The notes below the pieces were generated by a model that saw nothing but the letters and a program-made list of their open reading frames with translations, ran no database searches and was not told the DNA's origin. The position numbers and the translations under genes were made by a program. This document shows positions 7,322-16,388 of a stretch of DNA of 64,000 nt, one piece after another. Source of the DNA: Caballeronia glebae (GTDB taxonomy: Bacteria; Pseudomonadota; Gammaproteobacteria; Burkholderiales; Burkholderiaceae); the NCBI RefSeq assembly GCF_001545035.1, contig NZ_FCOJ02000001.1:1-64000 (forward strand). Direction: 5' to 3'. How positions within the stretch are numbered: position 1 is the first letter of the stretch; the number at the start of each line of letters is the position of its first letter.

Positions 7322-10060
7322 ATGCCTGAAGAACTAAGTCTTGAAGGTAAGACCCTGCTATTGGTCGACGGTTCTAGTTACTTGTACCGGGCCTATCATG
7401 CAATGCCGGACTTACGAGGCCCCGACGGCGGGCCCACCGGCGCTCTGTATGGAATGATCAACATGCTGCGGCGCTTGCGGCGCGAAATCAATGCAGAGTA
7501 TAGCGCGTGCGTATTTGATGCCAAAGGCAAGACTTTTCGCGACGACTGGTACGCCGAATACAAGGCCAACCGCCCCTCGATGCCGGAAGACCTCTCCCGC
7601 CAGATCGAACCGATTCACGTCGCCGTGCGCGCGCTCGGCTGGCCGCTCGTGATGATCGAAGGCGTCGAAGCGGACGACGTCATCGGCACGCTCGCGGTCG
7701 CAGCCGAGAAGCGCGGCATGAAGGTGATCGTGTCGACGGGCGACAAGGATCTGGCTCAGCTCGTGACGGATCATGTCACCCTCATCAATACGATGACCAA
7801 CGAAACGCTCGACCGCGCCGGCGTGCTCACGAAGTTCGGTGTGCCGCCGGAGCGTATCGTCGACTATTTGTCGCTCATCGGCGATACCGTCGATAACGTG
7901 CCGGGCGTCGAAAAATGCGGTCCGAAGACAGCGCTCAAGTGGCTCACGCAATACGACACCCTTGATGGCATCGTAGAACATGCGAGCGAGATCAAGGGTG
8001 CGGTAGGAGACAATCTGCGCAAGGCTCTGGACTTCCTGCCGATGGCGAGAAAGCTCGTTACCGTGCACACCGAATGCGACCTCGCTTCGCAGATCGAGTC
8101 CATCGACGATACGCTCGTCACGCGTCCCGAATCGCGTGACGAACTGCGCGACGTGTTCATGCGTCATGGCTTCAAGACATGGCTGCGCGAAATCGAAATC
8201 GCCGATGCCGTCGAAGGCCCGACCGATACGCCGCCCGCCGAAGTCACCGAAATCGTGCATCACTACGAGACCGTGCAGACGTGGGAGCAGTTCGATGCGT
8301 GGCTCAAGCGCATAGACGAGGCGCAGATCACGTCCTTCGATAGCGAGACCACGTCACTCGATCCGATGACCGCGCAGATCGTCGGCATGTCGTTCTCGAT
8401 CGAGCCGGGGCATGCGGCTTATATTCCGGTCGCGCATCGCGGGCCGGACGCGCCCGAGCAGTTGCCGCGCGACGAAGTGCTCGCGAAGCTCAAGCCGTGG
8501 CTCGAAGATGCATCGAAGAAAAAGGTCGGTCAACATCTGAAGTACGACGAGCAGGTGCTCGCCAATTACGGCATCGAGATGCGCGGCGTCGAGCACGACA
8601 CGCTGCTGCAATCGTACGTGCTCGAATCGCATCGTCCGCACGATATGGACAACCTCGCGTTGCGCCATCTCGGCGTGAAGACGATCAAGTACGAAGACGT
8701 CGCCGGCAAGGGCGCATCGCAGATCGGTTTCGATGAAGTGCCGCTCGACCAGGCCTCGGCTTATGCTGCCGAAGACGCCGATATCACGCTGCGTCTGCAT
8801 CTTGCGCTCTATCCGCAAGTGGCTCAGGAGGAAGGCTTGTTGCGCGTGTATCGCGACATCGAAATGCCGACTTCGCGCGTGCTGCGCAAGATGGAACGCA
8901 ACGGAGTCCTGATCGATCGCGCGCGGCTCGAAACGCAGAGCAACGAGATCGGCAAGCGTCTCATCGATTTGCAGGCGCAGGCTTACGAACTCGCGGGCGG
9001 CGAGTTCAATCTCGGCTCGCCGAAACAGATCGGCCAGATCTTCTTCGAGAAGCTGCAACTGCCGGTCGTGAAGAAAACGCCGAGCGGCGCGCCTTCCACC
9101 GATGAAGAAGTGCTGCAGAAGCTCGCGGATGACTATCCGCTGCCGAAGGTGCTGCTCGAACATCGCGGGCTGTCCAAGCTCAAGTCCACCTACACGGACA
9201 AGCTGCCGCGCATGGTCAACGCATCGACGGGACGCGTGCATACGAACTATGCGCAGGCCGTCGCGGTGACGGGGCGTTTGTCGTCGAACGAGCCGAACCT
9301 GCAGAACATTCCGGTGCGCACGGGCGAAGGGCGGCGCATTCGCGAAGCGTTCATTGCATCGCCCGGCTGCAAGATCGTATCGGCTGATTATTCGCAGATC
9401 GAACTGCGCATCATGGCGCATATCTCCGGCGACGGATCGCTGATGCGCGCTTTCAAGGAAGGCGAAGACGTGCATCGCGCGACGGCTTCGGAAGTGTTCG
9501 GCGTGACGCCGCTCGAAGTCGATCACGATCAGCGCCGCATCGCGAAGGTCATCAATTTCGGCCTGATCTATGGCATGAGTTCGTTCGGACTCGCGTCGAA
9601 TCTCGGCATCACGCGCGATGCGGCGAAGCTCTATATCGACCGCTATTTCGCGCGTTATCCCGGCGTTGCCGCGTACATGGAGAACACGCGCGTGATCGCG
9701 AAGGCGAATGGCTTCGTCGAGACCGTGTTCGGCCGGCGGCTCTGGCTACCCGAGATCAATGGCGGCAGCGGGCCGCGTCGGCAGGCGGCGGAACGCGCCG
9801 CGATCAACGCGCCGATGCAGGGCACGGCCGCCGATCTCATCAAGCTCTCCATGATCGCCGTGCAGGACTGGCTCGAAGCGTCGGGCATGGGCGCGAAAAT
9901 GATCATGCAGGTACACGATGAACTCGTGCTCGAAGTGCCCGAGGAGGCGCTGCCCGAGGTCAGGAAGCGCTTACCTGAACTGATGTGCGGCGTCGCGAAG
10001 CTGAAGGTGCCGCTCGTTGCGGAAGTCGGCGTCGGCAATAACTGGGAAGAAGCGCACTGA
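7322..10060 (+). CDS. polA: DNA polymerase I
   Basis: The repair and Okazaki-fragment polymerase, 912 aa. The N-terminal 5' nuclease spans about residues 1-290 (LLVDGSSYLYRAYHA). The 3'-5' exonuclease begins near 335, with its acidic motif FDSETTSLDP intact, so proofreading should be active. The polymerase domain carries motif A DYSQIELR (about 688), motif B RRIAKVINFGLIYG (about 737) and motif C QVHDELVLEV (about 862). I use the ATG at 7322; a TTG at 7313 adds three residues but overlaps the divergent LOG start. No strong ribosome-binding site is visible. Confidence 0.97.
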   Translation: MPEELSLEGKTLLLVDGSSYLYRAYHAMPDLRGPDGGPTGALYGMINMLRRLRREINAEYSACVFDAKGKTFRDDWYAEYKANRPSMPEDLSRQIEPIHVAVRALGWPLVMIEGVEADDVIGTLAVAAEKRGMKVIVSTGDKDLAQLVTDHVTLINTMTNETLDRAGVLTKFGVPPERIVDYLSLIGDTVDNVPGVEKCGPKTALKWLTQYDTLDGIVEHASEIKGAVGDNLRKALDFLPMARKLVTVHTECDLASQIESIDDTLVTRPESRDELRDVFMRHGFKTWLREIEIADAVEGPTDTPPAEVTEIVHHYETVQTWEQFDAWLKRIDEAQITSFDSETTSLDPMTAQIVGMSFSIEPGHAAYIPVAHRGPDAPEQLPRDEVLAKLKPWLEDASKKKVGQHLKYDEQVLANYGIEMRGVEHDTLLQSYVLESHRPHDMDNLALRHLGVKTIKYEDVAGKGASQIGFDEVPLDQASAYAAEDADITLRLHLALYPQVAQEEGLLRVYRDIEMPTSRVLRKMERNGVLIDRARLETQSNEIGKRLIDLQAQAYELAGGEFNLGSPKQIGQIFFEKLQLPVVKKTPSGAPSTDEEVLQKLADDYPLPKVLLEHRGLSKLKSTYTDKLPRMVNASTGRVHTNYAQAVAVTGRLSSNEPNLQNIPVRTGEGRRIREAFIASPGCKIVSADYSQIELRIMAHISGDGSLMRAFKEGEDVHRATASEVFGVTPLEVDHDQRRIAKVINFGLIYGMSSFGLASNLGITRDAAKLYIDRYFARYPGVAAYMENTRVIAKANGFVETVFGRRLWLPEINGGSGPRRQAAERAAINAPMQGTAADLIKLSMIAVQDWLEASGMGAKMIMQVHDELVLEVPEEALPEVRKRLPELMCGVAKLKVPLVAEVGVGNNWEEAH

Positions 10061-10221
10061 AGGCGCACTGAAATTCTTTGCGCAAGACATATGCGGCACA
10101 TGTCGCATATGTCCGACATCTCGGTGACGCGCTTGTGACTGTCATCGAAGCTCCGCACAATGTTCAATCGAGGAAGATAAGCACGAAGGCCGATCGAATA
10201 TAAAAACACAGGGAGAGTTCC

Positions 10222-11586
10222 ATGCATCGCTTCATCATCATCGGCGGAGGCGCTGGCGGCCTCGAACTCGCAACTCGTCTCGGCGACCGCTTCGGCTCGA
10301 CGGATGGCAAAGCGCCGCCGAAAGCGCAAGTCACGCTCGTCGACCGCAATCCGACGCATATCTGGAAGCCGCTCCTGCATGAGGTCGCAGCGGGCAGCAT
10401 GGACCCGTTCACGCAAGAGCTCGAATACGCGGCGCAAGCCTTGTGGCACGGCTTCGAATTTCAGCAGGGCGAACTCGTCGGACTGAATCGTGCGACGAGG
10501 CGCATCACGATCGGTGCGTTGCGCGATGAAGAAGCAGGCGAACTTCTGCCCGAACGCGAGCTGGAGTACGACACGCTCGTCATCGCGATCGGCAGCACGA
10601 CGCATTTCTTCGGCGTCGAAGGCGCGCAGCAGAACTCGATTGCGCTCGATACGGTCGGGCAGGCGGAACTCTTCCGCAAGCGCCTGATCGCTGCCTGCAT
10701 GCGCGCGGAACACTTCGCGCCGGAGCCTGTCGCGGCGGGCGTGGACGAAGTCGAGGAAGATCCGGGCGTCGATCCCGTGCCGCGCATTCAGGTGGCGATC
10801 GTCGGCGCGGGCGCAACAGGCGTCGAATTGTCGGCGGAATTGCGCAACACCGCGCAAGTGCTTTCCGCATACGGATTGCACAAGCTCGATCCGAAGCACG
10901 ATATCGGCATCGTGCTGATCGAGGCCGGGCCGCGCATTCTGCCCGCGTTGCAGGAGCGCGTGTCCAGCGCGACGGCGGAACTGCTGACCAAGCTCGGCGT
11001 GAAGCTGATGACGGGCGAAACGGTCGCGCAGGTATCGCGCGATACGATCCACACGGCGAGCGGCAAGACGATTCGCGCGGATCTCACGGTCTGGGCGGCG
11101 GGCATCAAGGCGCCCGCGATCCTCGACAATCTCGACGGTCTTCCCACCAATCGTCTCGGCCAGCTCGTCGTGCGCCGCACGCTGCAAACCGAAGCCGACG
11201 ATAACGTCTTCGCACTCGGCGATTGCGCCGCGTGTCCGTGGCCCGGCAACGAGCGCAACGTGCCGCCGCGCGCGCAGGCCGCGCATCAGCAGGCGAGTTT
11301 TTTGTTCAAGTCGTTCGAGCGGATGCTGCAGGGCAAGCCGCTGCGCGAGTACACGTATCGCGATTTCGGCTCGCTGGTGTCGCTCGGCCATTACAGCGCG
11401 GTCGGCAGTCTGATGGGTGGGCTGATCGGCGGCAACATGCTGATCGAAGGGCTCTTCGCGCGCTTCATGTACATGTCGCTGTATCGCCTGCACGTGGCCG
11501 CGCTGCACGGCTATGCGCGCATGGTGCTCGATACCGTCGCGCACTGGCTGCGCCGCTCCACCGCGCCGCGCGTCAAGCTGCACTGA
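10222..11586 (+). CDS. ndh: Type II NADH dehydrogenase-like FAD oxidoreductase
   Basis: A 454-aa two-dinucleotide-binding flavoprotein of the NDH-2 group, which passes electrons from NADH to quinone without pumping protons. The FAD motif GGGAGG sits at residues 8-13, the NAD(H) motif VGAGATGVELSAEL near 195, and FALGDCAACP near 330 closes the FAD site. A C-terminal hydrophobic and amphipathic stretch fits membrane attachment. GGGAGAG-type spacing before the ATG gives a good ribosome-binding site. It stands alone between polA and the dienelactone hydrolase gene. Confidence 0.82.
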   Translation: MHRFIIIGGGAGGLELATRLGDRFGSTDGKAPPKAQVTLVDRNPTHIWKPLLHEVAAGSMDPFTQELEYAAQALWHGFEFQQGELVGLNRATRRITIGALRDEEAGELLPERELEYDTLVIAIGSTTHFFGVEGAQQNSIALDTVGQAELFRKRLIAACMRAEHFAPEPVAAGVDEVEEDPGVDPVPRIQVAIVGAGATGVELSAELRNTAQVLSAYGLHKLDPKHDIGIVLIEAGPRILPALQERVSSATAELLTKLGVKLMTGETVAQVSRDTIHTASGKTIRADLTVWAAGIKAPAILDNLDGLPTNRLGQLVVRRTLQTEADDNVFALGDCAACPWPGNERNVPPRAQAAHQQASFLFKSFERMLQGKPLREYTYRDFGSLVSLGHYSAVGSLMGGLIGGNMLIEGLFARFMYMSLYRLHVAALHGYARMVLDTVAHWLRRSTAPRVKLH

Positions 11587-11791
11587 CACGGAATAGAACG
11601 CCTGCGTCGTTCGTTGAAAGCTGTTTAGAATGGGCGGCGCGCGAGAAGGCGACGCATTTCGTTCGCTTGCCCTTTCGCCGTCGGGCAGCACCGCGCGTCG
11701 TGACGCCTCGAACACGTCGCGCGGATTTCAACGATCCACGCCGTCGCGCGATCCAGCACACGCGGCGACGGCCTTGCCGCGGGAGCTTCGT

Positions 11792-12667
11792 ATGCTAGAC
11801 CCAGAAGTCGACAGCCTCATTCCGCACGTCCCGTTCAACCGGCGCAATTTCATCAAGGCGACCTTCGGCACCGGCTTCGCGGCCGCCGTGCTGCCGGTGT
11901 CCGCGCAAACCATTCATACCGACAGTAACGGGCTGGAAGCCGGCGCCATCGGCATACGCGGCGCGGACGGCACGCTCGTGCCCGCGTACCGCGCGCAACC
12001 GAAGGGCAAGACGCATCTGCCGGTCATCATCGTGATTCACGAGATTTTCGGCGTCCACGAGCATATTGCAGACGTGTGCCGGCGCTTCGCGAAGCTGGGT
12101 TATCTCGCCATCGCGCCCGATCTCTACACGCGTCAGGGCGATGCATCGGCCTACAAGTCGATGCAGCAACTCAACGAGCAACTCGTGTCGAAAGTGCCCG
12201 ATTCGCAGGTGATCTCCGACATCGATCAGACGGTCAAATGGGCGGGCGAGCACGGCGGCGATCCGAAGCGCGTGGGCATAACGGGGTTCTGCTGGGGCGG
12301 ACGCATCGCGTGGCTCTATGCCGAGCACAATCCCAACTTGAAGGCCGCGGTGGCGTGGTACGGGCGGCTCGCTGGCAACAAGACCGAGAACACGCCGACC
12401 AATCCGATCGACCTCGCGAGCCAGATCAAGGTGCCGGTGCTCGGGCTCTATGGCCGGCAGGATCAGAGCATTCCGCAGGACACGATCGAGCAGATGGCTC
12501 AGGCGCTCGCCAACGACCCGCCGCCCGCGAGTAACTCGCAGTTCGTCGTGTACGACAACGCGCCGCATGCGTTCTTCGCGGATTATCGGCCGAGCTATCG
12601 CAAGGCCGATGCCGAGGACGGCTGGAAGCGCGCGCTCGCGTGGTTCCGCGAGCACGGCGTCAAATAA
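11792..12667 (+). CDS. Dienelactone hydrolase family protein with Tat signal
   Basis: A 291-aa alpha/beta hydrolase of the dienelactone hydrolase family. The start at 11792 follows GGGAG and gives an N-terminus with twin arginines (NRRNFIK, residues 16-22) and a hydrophobic stretch ending VSAQ. I read this as a Tat export signal. The catalytic triad is visible: Cys in GFCWGG (about 166), Asp in GRQDQS (about 222) and His in PHAFF (about 258). The natural substrate cannot be read from sequence. It is convergent with the sulfurtransferase gene, 6 bases away. Confidence 0.85.
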   Translation: MLDPEVDSLIPHVPFNRRNFIKATFGTGFAAAVLPVSAQTIHTDSNGLEAGAIGIRGADGTLVPAYRAQPKGKTHLPVIIVIHEIFGVHEHIADVCRRFAKLGYLAIAPDLYTRQGDASAYKSMQQLNEQLVSKVPDSQVISDIDQTVKWAGEHGGDPKRVGITGFCWGGRIAWLYAEHNPNLKAAVAWYGRLAGNKTENTPTNPIDLASQIKVPVLGLYGRQDQSIPQDTIEQMAQALANDPPPASNSQFVVYDNAPHAFFADYRPSYRKADAEDGWKRALAWFREHGVK

Positions 12668-12673
12668 CGACGC

Positions 12674-13543
12674 TTAAGGGTTCGCGCCGGTCGCAACCGG
12701 CCGGCCCGGATCGGCGCTCCACTCGCTCCACGAGCCGGGATAGAGCGCCGCGCCGTGCAGGCCGGCGATCTCCATCGCGAGCACGTTGTGGCATGCCGTT
12801 ACGCCCGAGCCGCATTGCAGGACGATGCGGTCCGCCGGCGTCGTGCCGACGAGCGAGCTGAACGTCTCGCGCAGTTCGTGCGCGGTCTTGAAGCGGCCTT
12901 CCGCCGTCAGATTGTTCTTGAAGAAATGATTCAGCGCGCCGGGAATGTGCCCGCCGACGGGATCGATCGTCTCGTTCTCGCCGCGATAGCGGTCGGCGGC
13001 GCGCGCATCGATGAGCAGATGATCGCGCGTGCCGATGCTGCGCTCGATTGCCTGGGCATCGATCGTCACCTGAAGCGGCGCGCCGGCCTTGAATGTGCCC
13101 TGTGTTTTCGGCGGCACGGCGGTGTCGAGCGAACTGCCCGCGGCTTCCCAAGCCTGCAGGCCGCCATCGAGCAGCGCGACGGAATCGTGTCCGAGCCAGC
13201 GCAGAAGCCACCATAGACGCGCGGCGTACATGCCGCCGTGCGCATCGTAGGCGACCACTTGCTGGCCTTCGTTCAGACCAAAGCTCGCCAGCTTGGCGAC
13301 GAGGGCGGCGCGCTCCGGCAAAGGATGACGCCCGTTCGTGCCGGTCTTGACGCCGGACAGATCTCGATCCAGATGGAGATAGTGCGCGCCGGGAATATGC
13401 CCTTGCGCATAGGCCGTTTCGCCCGATTCGGGCGCGGCGAGATCGAAGCGGCAATCGAAGACGAGCACGCTGCCGGGCGCGGCGGCGAGCCGTTCGGCGA
13501 GATTGGTCGCCGAAATGAGCGTGGTGTAGTGAGTGTGCGGCAT
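12674..13543 (-). CDS. sseA: 3-mercaptopyruvate/thiosulfate sulfurtransferase
   Basis: A two-rhodanese-domain enzyme of 289 aa that transfers sulfane sulfur to thiol or cyanide acceptors. The catalytic loop in the second domain is CGSGVTA (about residues 243-249). This form is typical of mercaptopyruvate sulfurtransferases, as opposed to the CRKGVT of thiosulfate enzymes, so SseA is the better name. The start at 13543 follows AGGAG; a start 14 codons upstream has none. A terminator from the upstream Rieske gene lies 54 bases before it, so it has its own promoter. Confidence 0.87.
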   Translation of the reverse strand: MPHTHYTTLISATNLAERLAAAPGSVLVFDCRFDLAAPESGETAYAQGHIPGAHYLHLDRDLSGVKTGTNGRHPLPERAALVAKLASFGLNEGQQVVAYDAHGGMYAARLWWLLRWLGHDSVALLDGGLQAWEAAGSSLDTAVPPKTQGTFKAGAPLQVTIDAQAIERSIGTRDHLLIDARAADRYRGENETIDPVGGHIPGALNHFFKNNLTAEGRFKTAHELRETFSSLVGTTPADRIVLQCGSGVTACHNVLAMEIAGLHGAALYPGSWSEWSADPGRPVATGANP

Positions 13544-13596
13544 GACGGCTCCTGAAGCGGCGCTTGCAATGCGGGGATGAGCCAATAGTCTAAAAG

Positions 13597-13619
13597 AAAA
13601 AACGGGCCCGAAAGCCCGT
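13597..13619 (-). terminator. Intrinsic terminator of the Rieske gene
   Basis: On the minus strand, ACGGGC and GCCCGT arms around a 6-base loop are followed by TTTTTTCTTTT. It stands between the Rieske oxygenase gene and the sulfurtransferase gene. Confidence 0.8.
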
Positions 13620-13655
13620 CTTTTCCTATGTCCGAAGGCAAACCCGCAAGCGCGT

Positions 13656-14762
13656 TCAGATAGCCCCGAGTTGATGCCGCAAGAACTCGTGGAAATGCTG
13701 CATGCCGGATTCCATCGGACTCTGATACGGCCCGACCTGATTTTCGCCGCGCGACATCAGCGCGCGGCGGCCGGCGTCCATGCGTTCGGCGATTTCGTCG
13801 TCTTCGAGCGCGGTTTCCATATACGCGGCGCGTTCCGCCTCGATGAACTCACGCTCGAAGAGCGCGATTTCCTCGGGGTAATAGAACTCGACGATGTTCG
13901 TCGTCTTTTGCGTGCCTTGCGGAATGAGCCACGACACGACCAGCACGTGCGGATACCACTCGATCATCAGGCCCGGGTAATAGACCATCCAGATCGCGCC
14001 GAATTCGGGCGGCGCGCCGTTGCGAAAACGCAGGACTTCGTCGTGCCACTTGCGATAGGTCGGGCTGCCCGGCTTTTCCAGATTCTTGTGCACGCCGACG
14101 GTCTGCACGCTGTACCAGTCGCCGAATTCCCATTCGAGGTTGTCGCACGACACGAAGCTGCCGAGTCCCGGATGGAACGGCGCGACGTGATAGTCCTCCA
14201 GATAAACCTCGATGAAGGTCTTCCAGTTGTAGTTGCACTCGTGCACTTCGACGTGATCGAACATGAAGCCCGAAAAATCGAAATGCCTTGCCGTGCCAAG
14301 TCTCGCGAGATCCGCGGCGACGTTGCGGCCCTCCGATTCGAAGAGCAGGCCTTGCCAGTTCTGCAGCGAAGTCTTGCCGAGGTTCAGGCAGGGTTTGTCC
14401 GCGAAATGCGGCGCGCCGAGCAGTTGACCGTCGAGATCGTAGGTCCAGCGATGCAGCGGACAGACGATGTTGTCCGCGCTGCCGCGGCCATTGAGCATGA
14501 TCGCCTGGCGATGGCGGCATACGTTCGACAGCAGTTCGATACTGTTCTGCCGATTACGGACGAGCACGCGCCCTTCGCCTTCGCCCGGAAGCGCGAAATA
14601 GTTTCCCGCGTCGGGAACCATGAGTTCGTGCCCGACGTAGCGTGGACCTTGCTTGAAAAGTGTGTCGAGTTCGCGCGTAAGAAGCGCTTCGTCAAAATAA
14701 GCCGTGACCGGCAACTGACTGTGAATGGCATTCAGCTGCAATGCATTGCTCAGATTGGACAT
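13656..14762 (-). CDS. Rieske-type aromatic ring-hydroxylating oxygenase, alpha subunit
   Basis: A 368-aa Rieske non-haem iron oxygenase. The 2Fe-2S ligands are Cys82/His84 (CRH) and Cys101/His104 (CPLH). The mononuclear iron site is marked by EDYHVAPFH, with His192 and His197 and bridging Asp190. No ferredoxin, reductase or beta subunit is encoded nearby, so it must borrow electrons. Lone alpha subunits of this length often act on small amines such as betaines or on aromatic acids, but I cannot assign a substrate. The start at 14762 begins MSNLSNAL; an ATG 15 codons upstream is less likely. Confidence 0.82.
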   Translation of the reverse strand: MSNLSNALQLNAIHSQLPVTAYFDEALLTRELDTLFKQGPRYVGHELMVPDAGNYFALPGEGEGRVLVRNRQNSIELLSNVCRHRQAIMLNGRGSADNIVCPLHRWTYDLDGQLLGAPHFADKPCLNLGKTSLQNWQGLLFESEGRNVAADLARLGTARHFDFSGFMFDHVEVHECNYNWKTFIEVYLEDYHVAPFHPGLGSFVSCDNLEWEFGDWYSVQTVGVHKNLEKPGSPTYRKWHDEVLRFRNGAPPEFGAIWMVYYPGLMIEWYPHVLVVSWLIPQGTQKTTNIVEFYYPEEIALFEREFIEAERAAYMETALEDDEIAERMDAGRRALMSRGENQVGPYQSPMESGMQHFHEFLRHQLGAI

Positions 14763-15073
14763 TCCCACTCCCGATGAAAACGTGAAAGCAGTGAACAACC
14801 CAACCATCGAAGATTCGATTTAGGGAGCCCGCGATTATACCGAAATCCCCATTTTTGGGGTGCTTAAGGTGTTGATTTGGGTATAAATTGTCGCGAGAGT
14901 TCCGCACAATCGCCGCGTCAAAGTGCGCGGATCGCACGCGCTGCGGCGTTTGGCGGACAATGCCGGAAAGCAGCCTTAGCGGTTCCGCCTGGACGGGATG
15001 CGGGTCGAAATATTGGCTTTTGCCGTAGAATGTGCGACTTGGTTCCAAATATTCAATTGAACATCCACGATTC
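14763..15073. promoter_or_regulatory. Divergent intergenic region, Rieske gene / xseB
   Basis: A 311-base gap. On the minus strand a TATAAT at 14834-14839 is a likely -10 for the Rieske gene. On the plus strand TAGAAT (15026-15031) is a candidate -10 for xseB, with no convincing -35. No gene is visible inside. Confidence 0.4.
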
Positions 15074-15409
15074 ATGGCGAAGACCGCTGTCCAGGAAACA
15101 GGCGAGCAAACCGGCACGAGCGCGCAGAGCGCGGACGCCGCGCAGCTTCCGGAGAACTACGAGGCAGCGCTGGCAGAACTCGAATCGCTCGTCGCGCGCA
15201 TGGAAGAAGGCGCGCTGAGCCTCGAAGAATCGCTTGCGGCATACCGCCGCGGCGCAGCGCTTGTCGGCTTTTGCCAACAACAACTTGAAAAGGTCGAGCA
15301 GCAGGTACGCGTTCTCGATGGCGAGACGCTTAAGCCGTTGCCCGCCGAGGTACAGCGCGCCACCCAGGGTGCCGGAGCGACTAACGACAACGGGGACGAC
15401 GACCTATGA
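15074..15409 (+). CDS. xseB: Exodeoxyribonuclease VII small subunit
   Basis: The 111-aa small subunit of exonuclease VII, which binds the large subunit XseA to degrade single-stranded DNA. The conserved core ENYEAALAELESLVARMEEG followed by LEESLAAYRRG forms a coiled pair of helices. The N-terminal 25 residues and the acidic C-terminal tail are variable. Its stop overlaps the ispA start by 4 bases (ATGA), so the two are translationally coupled, as in many proteobacteria. Confidence 0.92.
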   Translation: MAKTAVQETGEQTGTSAQSADAAQLPENYEAALAELESLVARMEEGALSLEESLAAYRRGAALVGFCQQQLEKVEQQVRVLDGETLKPLPAEVQRATQGAGATNDNGDDDL

Positions 15410-16293
15410 CCTTCGATCAATGGATGCGCGCGACGCTCGATCGCGTCGAGACGGCGCTCGAACACTATCTGCCGGGCACGGACATCGCGCCGGCGCGCCT
15501 GCACGAGGCCATGCGCTATGCGGTGCTGGGCGGCGGCAAGCGCGTGCGGCCGCTGCTCGTCCACGCGGCGGGCGAACTGACCGGCGCGAGCGCGCACGCC
15601 GCCGAAGCGGCGAGCGCCGCGCTCGAAATGATTCACGTCTATTCGTTGGTGCATGACGACATGCCTGCCATGGATGACGACGCATTACGTCGCGGCAAGC
15701 CTACCGTACACATCCAATATGACGAAGCGACGGCACTGCTCGTCGGTGACGCGCTGCAATCGCAGGCGTTCGTCGCGCTGACGACCGAAGGCAATGGTCT
15801 GAACGATGCCCAGCAAGCCGCGCTCGTGCGCGAACTGGCGGTTGCGAGCGGCTCGCTCGGCATGGCCGGCGGGCAGGCGATCGATCTGGAAAGCGTCGGC
15901 CGCAAGCTGTCGCGCCCTGAACTTGAGACAATGCATCGCAAGAAAACCGGTGCGCTGTTGCGCGCGTCGGTGCGCATGGGCGCGCTCGCGGGCACGCATC
16001 CCGGCGCGGACGCCTTGACGTCGCTGGACCAGTATGCGGCCGCGATCGGCCTCGCCTTCCAGGTCGTCGACGACATCCTGGACGTCACCGCCGATTCCGC
16101 CACGCTCGGCAAAACCGCCGGCAAGGACGCGCAGCACGACAAGCCCACTTATGTGTCGATCATCGGGCTCGATGCGTCGCGTGAGCTCGCCACGCGGCTC
16201 GGCCGCGACGCGCACGCCGCGATCCAGCCGTTCGGCGCGCGTGGCCAGCGTCTGGCCGAGCTTGCCGATCTGGTTGTGAACCGGGTGAATTGA
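15406..16293 (+). CDS. ispA: (2E,6E)-farnesyl diphosphate synthase
   Basis: Condenses dimethylallyl and isopentenyl diphosphates to farnesyl diphosphate, the precursor of undecaprenyl phosphate and ubiquinone side chains. The 295 aa contain the first aspartate-rich motif (DDMPAMDDD, from residue 84) and the second (DDILD, near 221), plus the GGGKRVRP substrate loop. The extra residues between the first Asp pair are typical of bacterial farnesyl diphosphate synthases. It is coupled to xseB upstream and lies 95 bases before dxs. Confidence 0.95.
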   Translation: MTFDQWMRATLDRVETALEHYLPGTDIAPARLHEAMRYAVLGGGKRVRPLLVHAAGELTGASAHAAEAASAALEMIHVYSLVHDDMPAMDDDALRRGKPTVHIQYDEATALLVGDALQSQAFVALTTEGNGLNDAQQAALVRELAVASGSLGMAGGQAIDLESVGRKLSRPELETMHRKKTGALLRASVRMGALAGTHPGADALTSLDQYAAAIGLAFQVVDDILDVTADSATLGKTAGKDAQHDKPTYVSIIGLDASRELATRLGRDAHAAIQPFGARGQRLAELADLVVNRVN

Positions 16294-16388
16294 TTGTTGA
16301 ACGCGTGACGAACCCCACGGCGCGACCGGCCAAATCCGAAACAATCGCGCCGAACGAATCACGCCAGTTTTCCTAAAATGGGACGACG

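Noticed and set aside
9655..11715. Long open frame on the minus strand opposite polA and ndh
   Set aside because: Antisense to clearly coding, GC-rich genes; the translation is low-complexity and rich in Arg, with no family motif.
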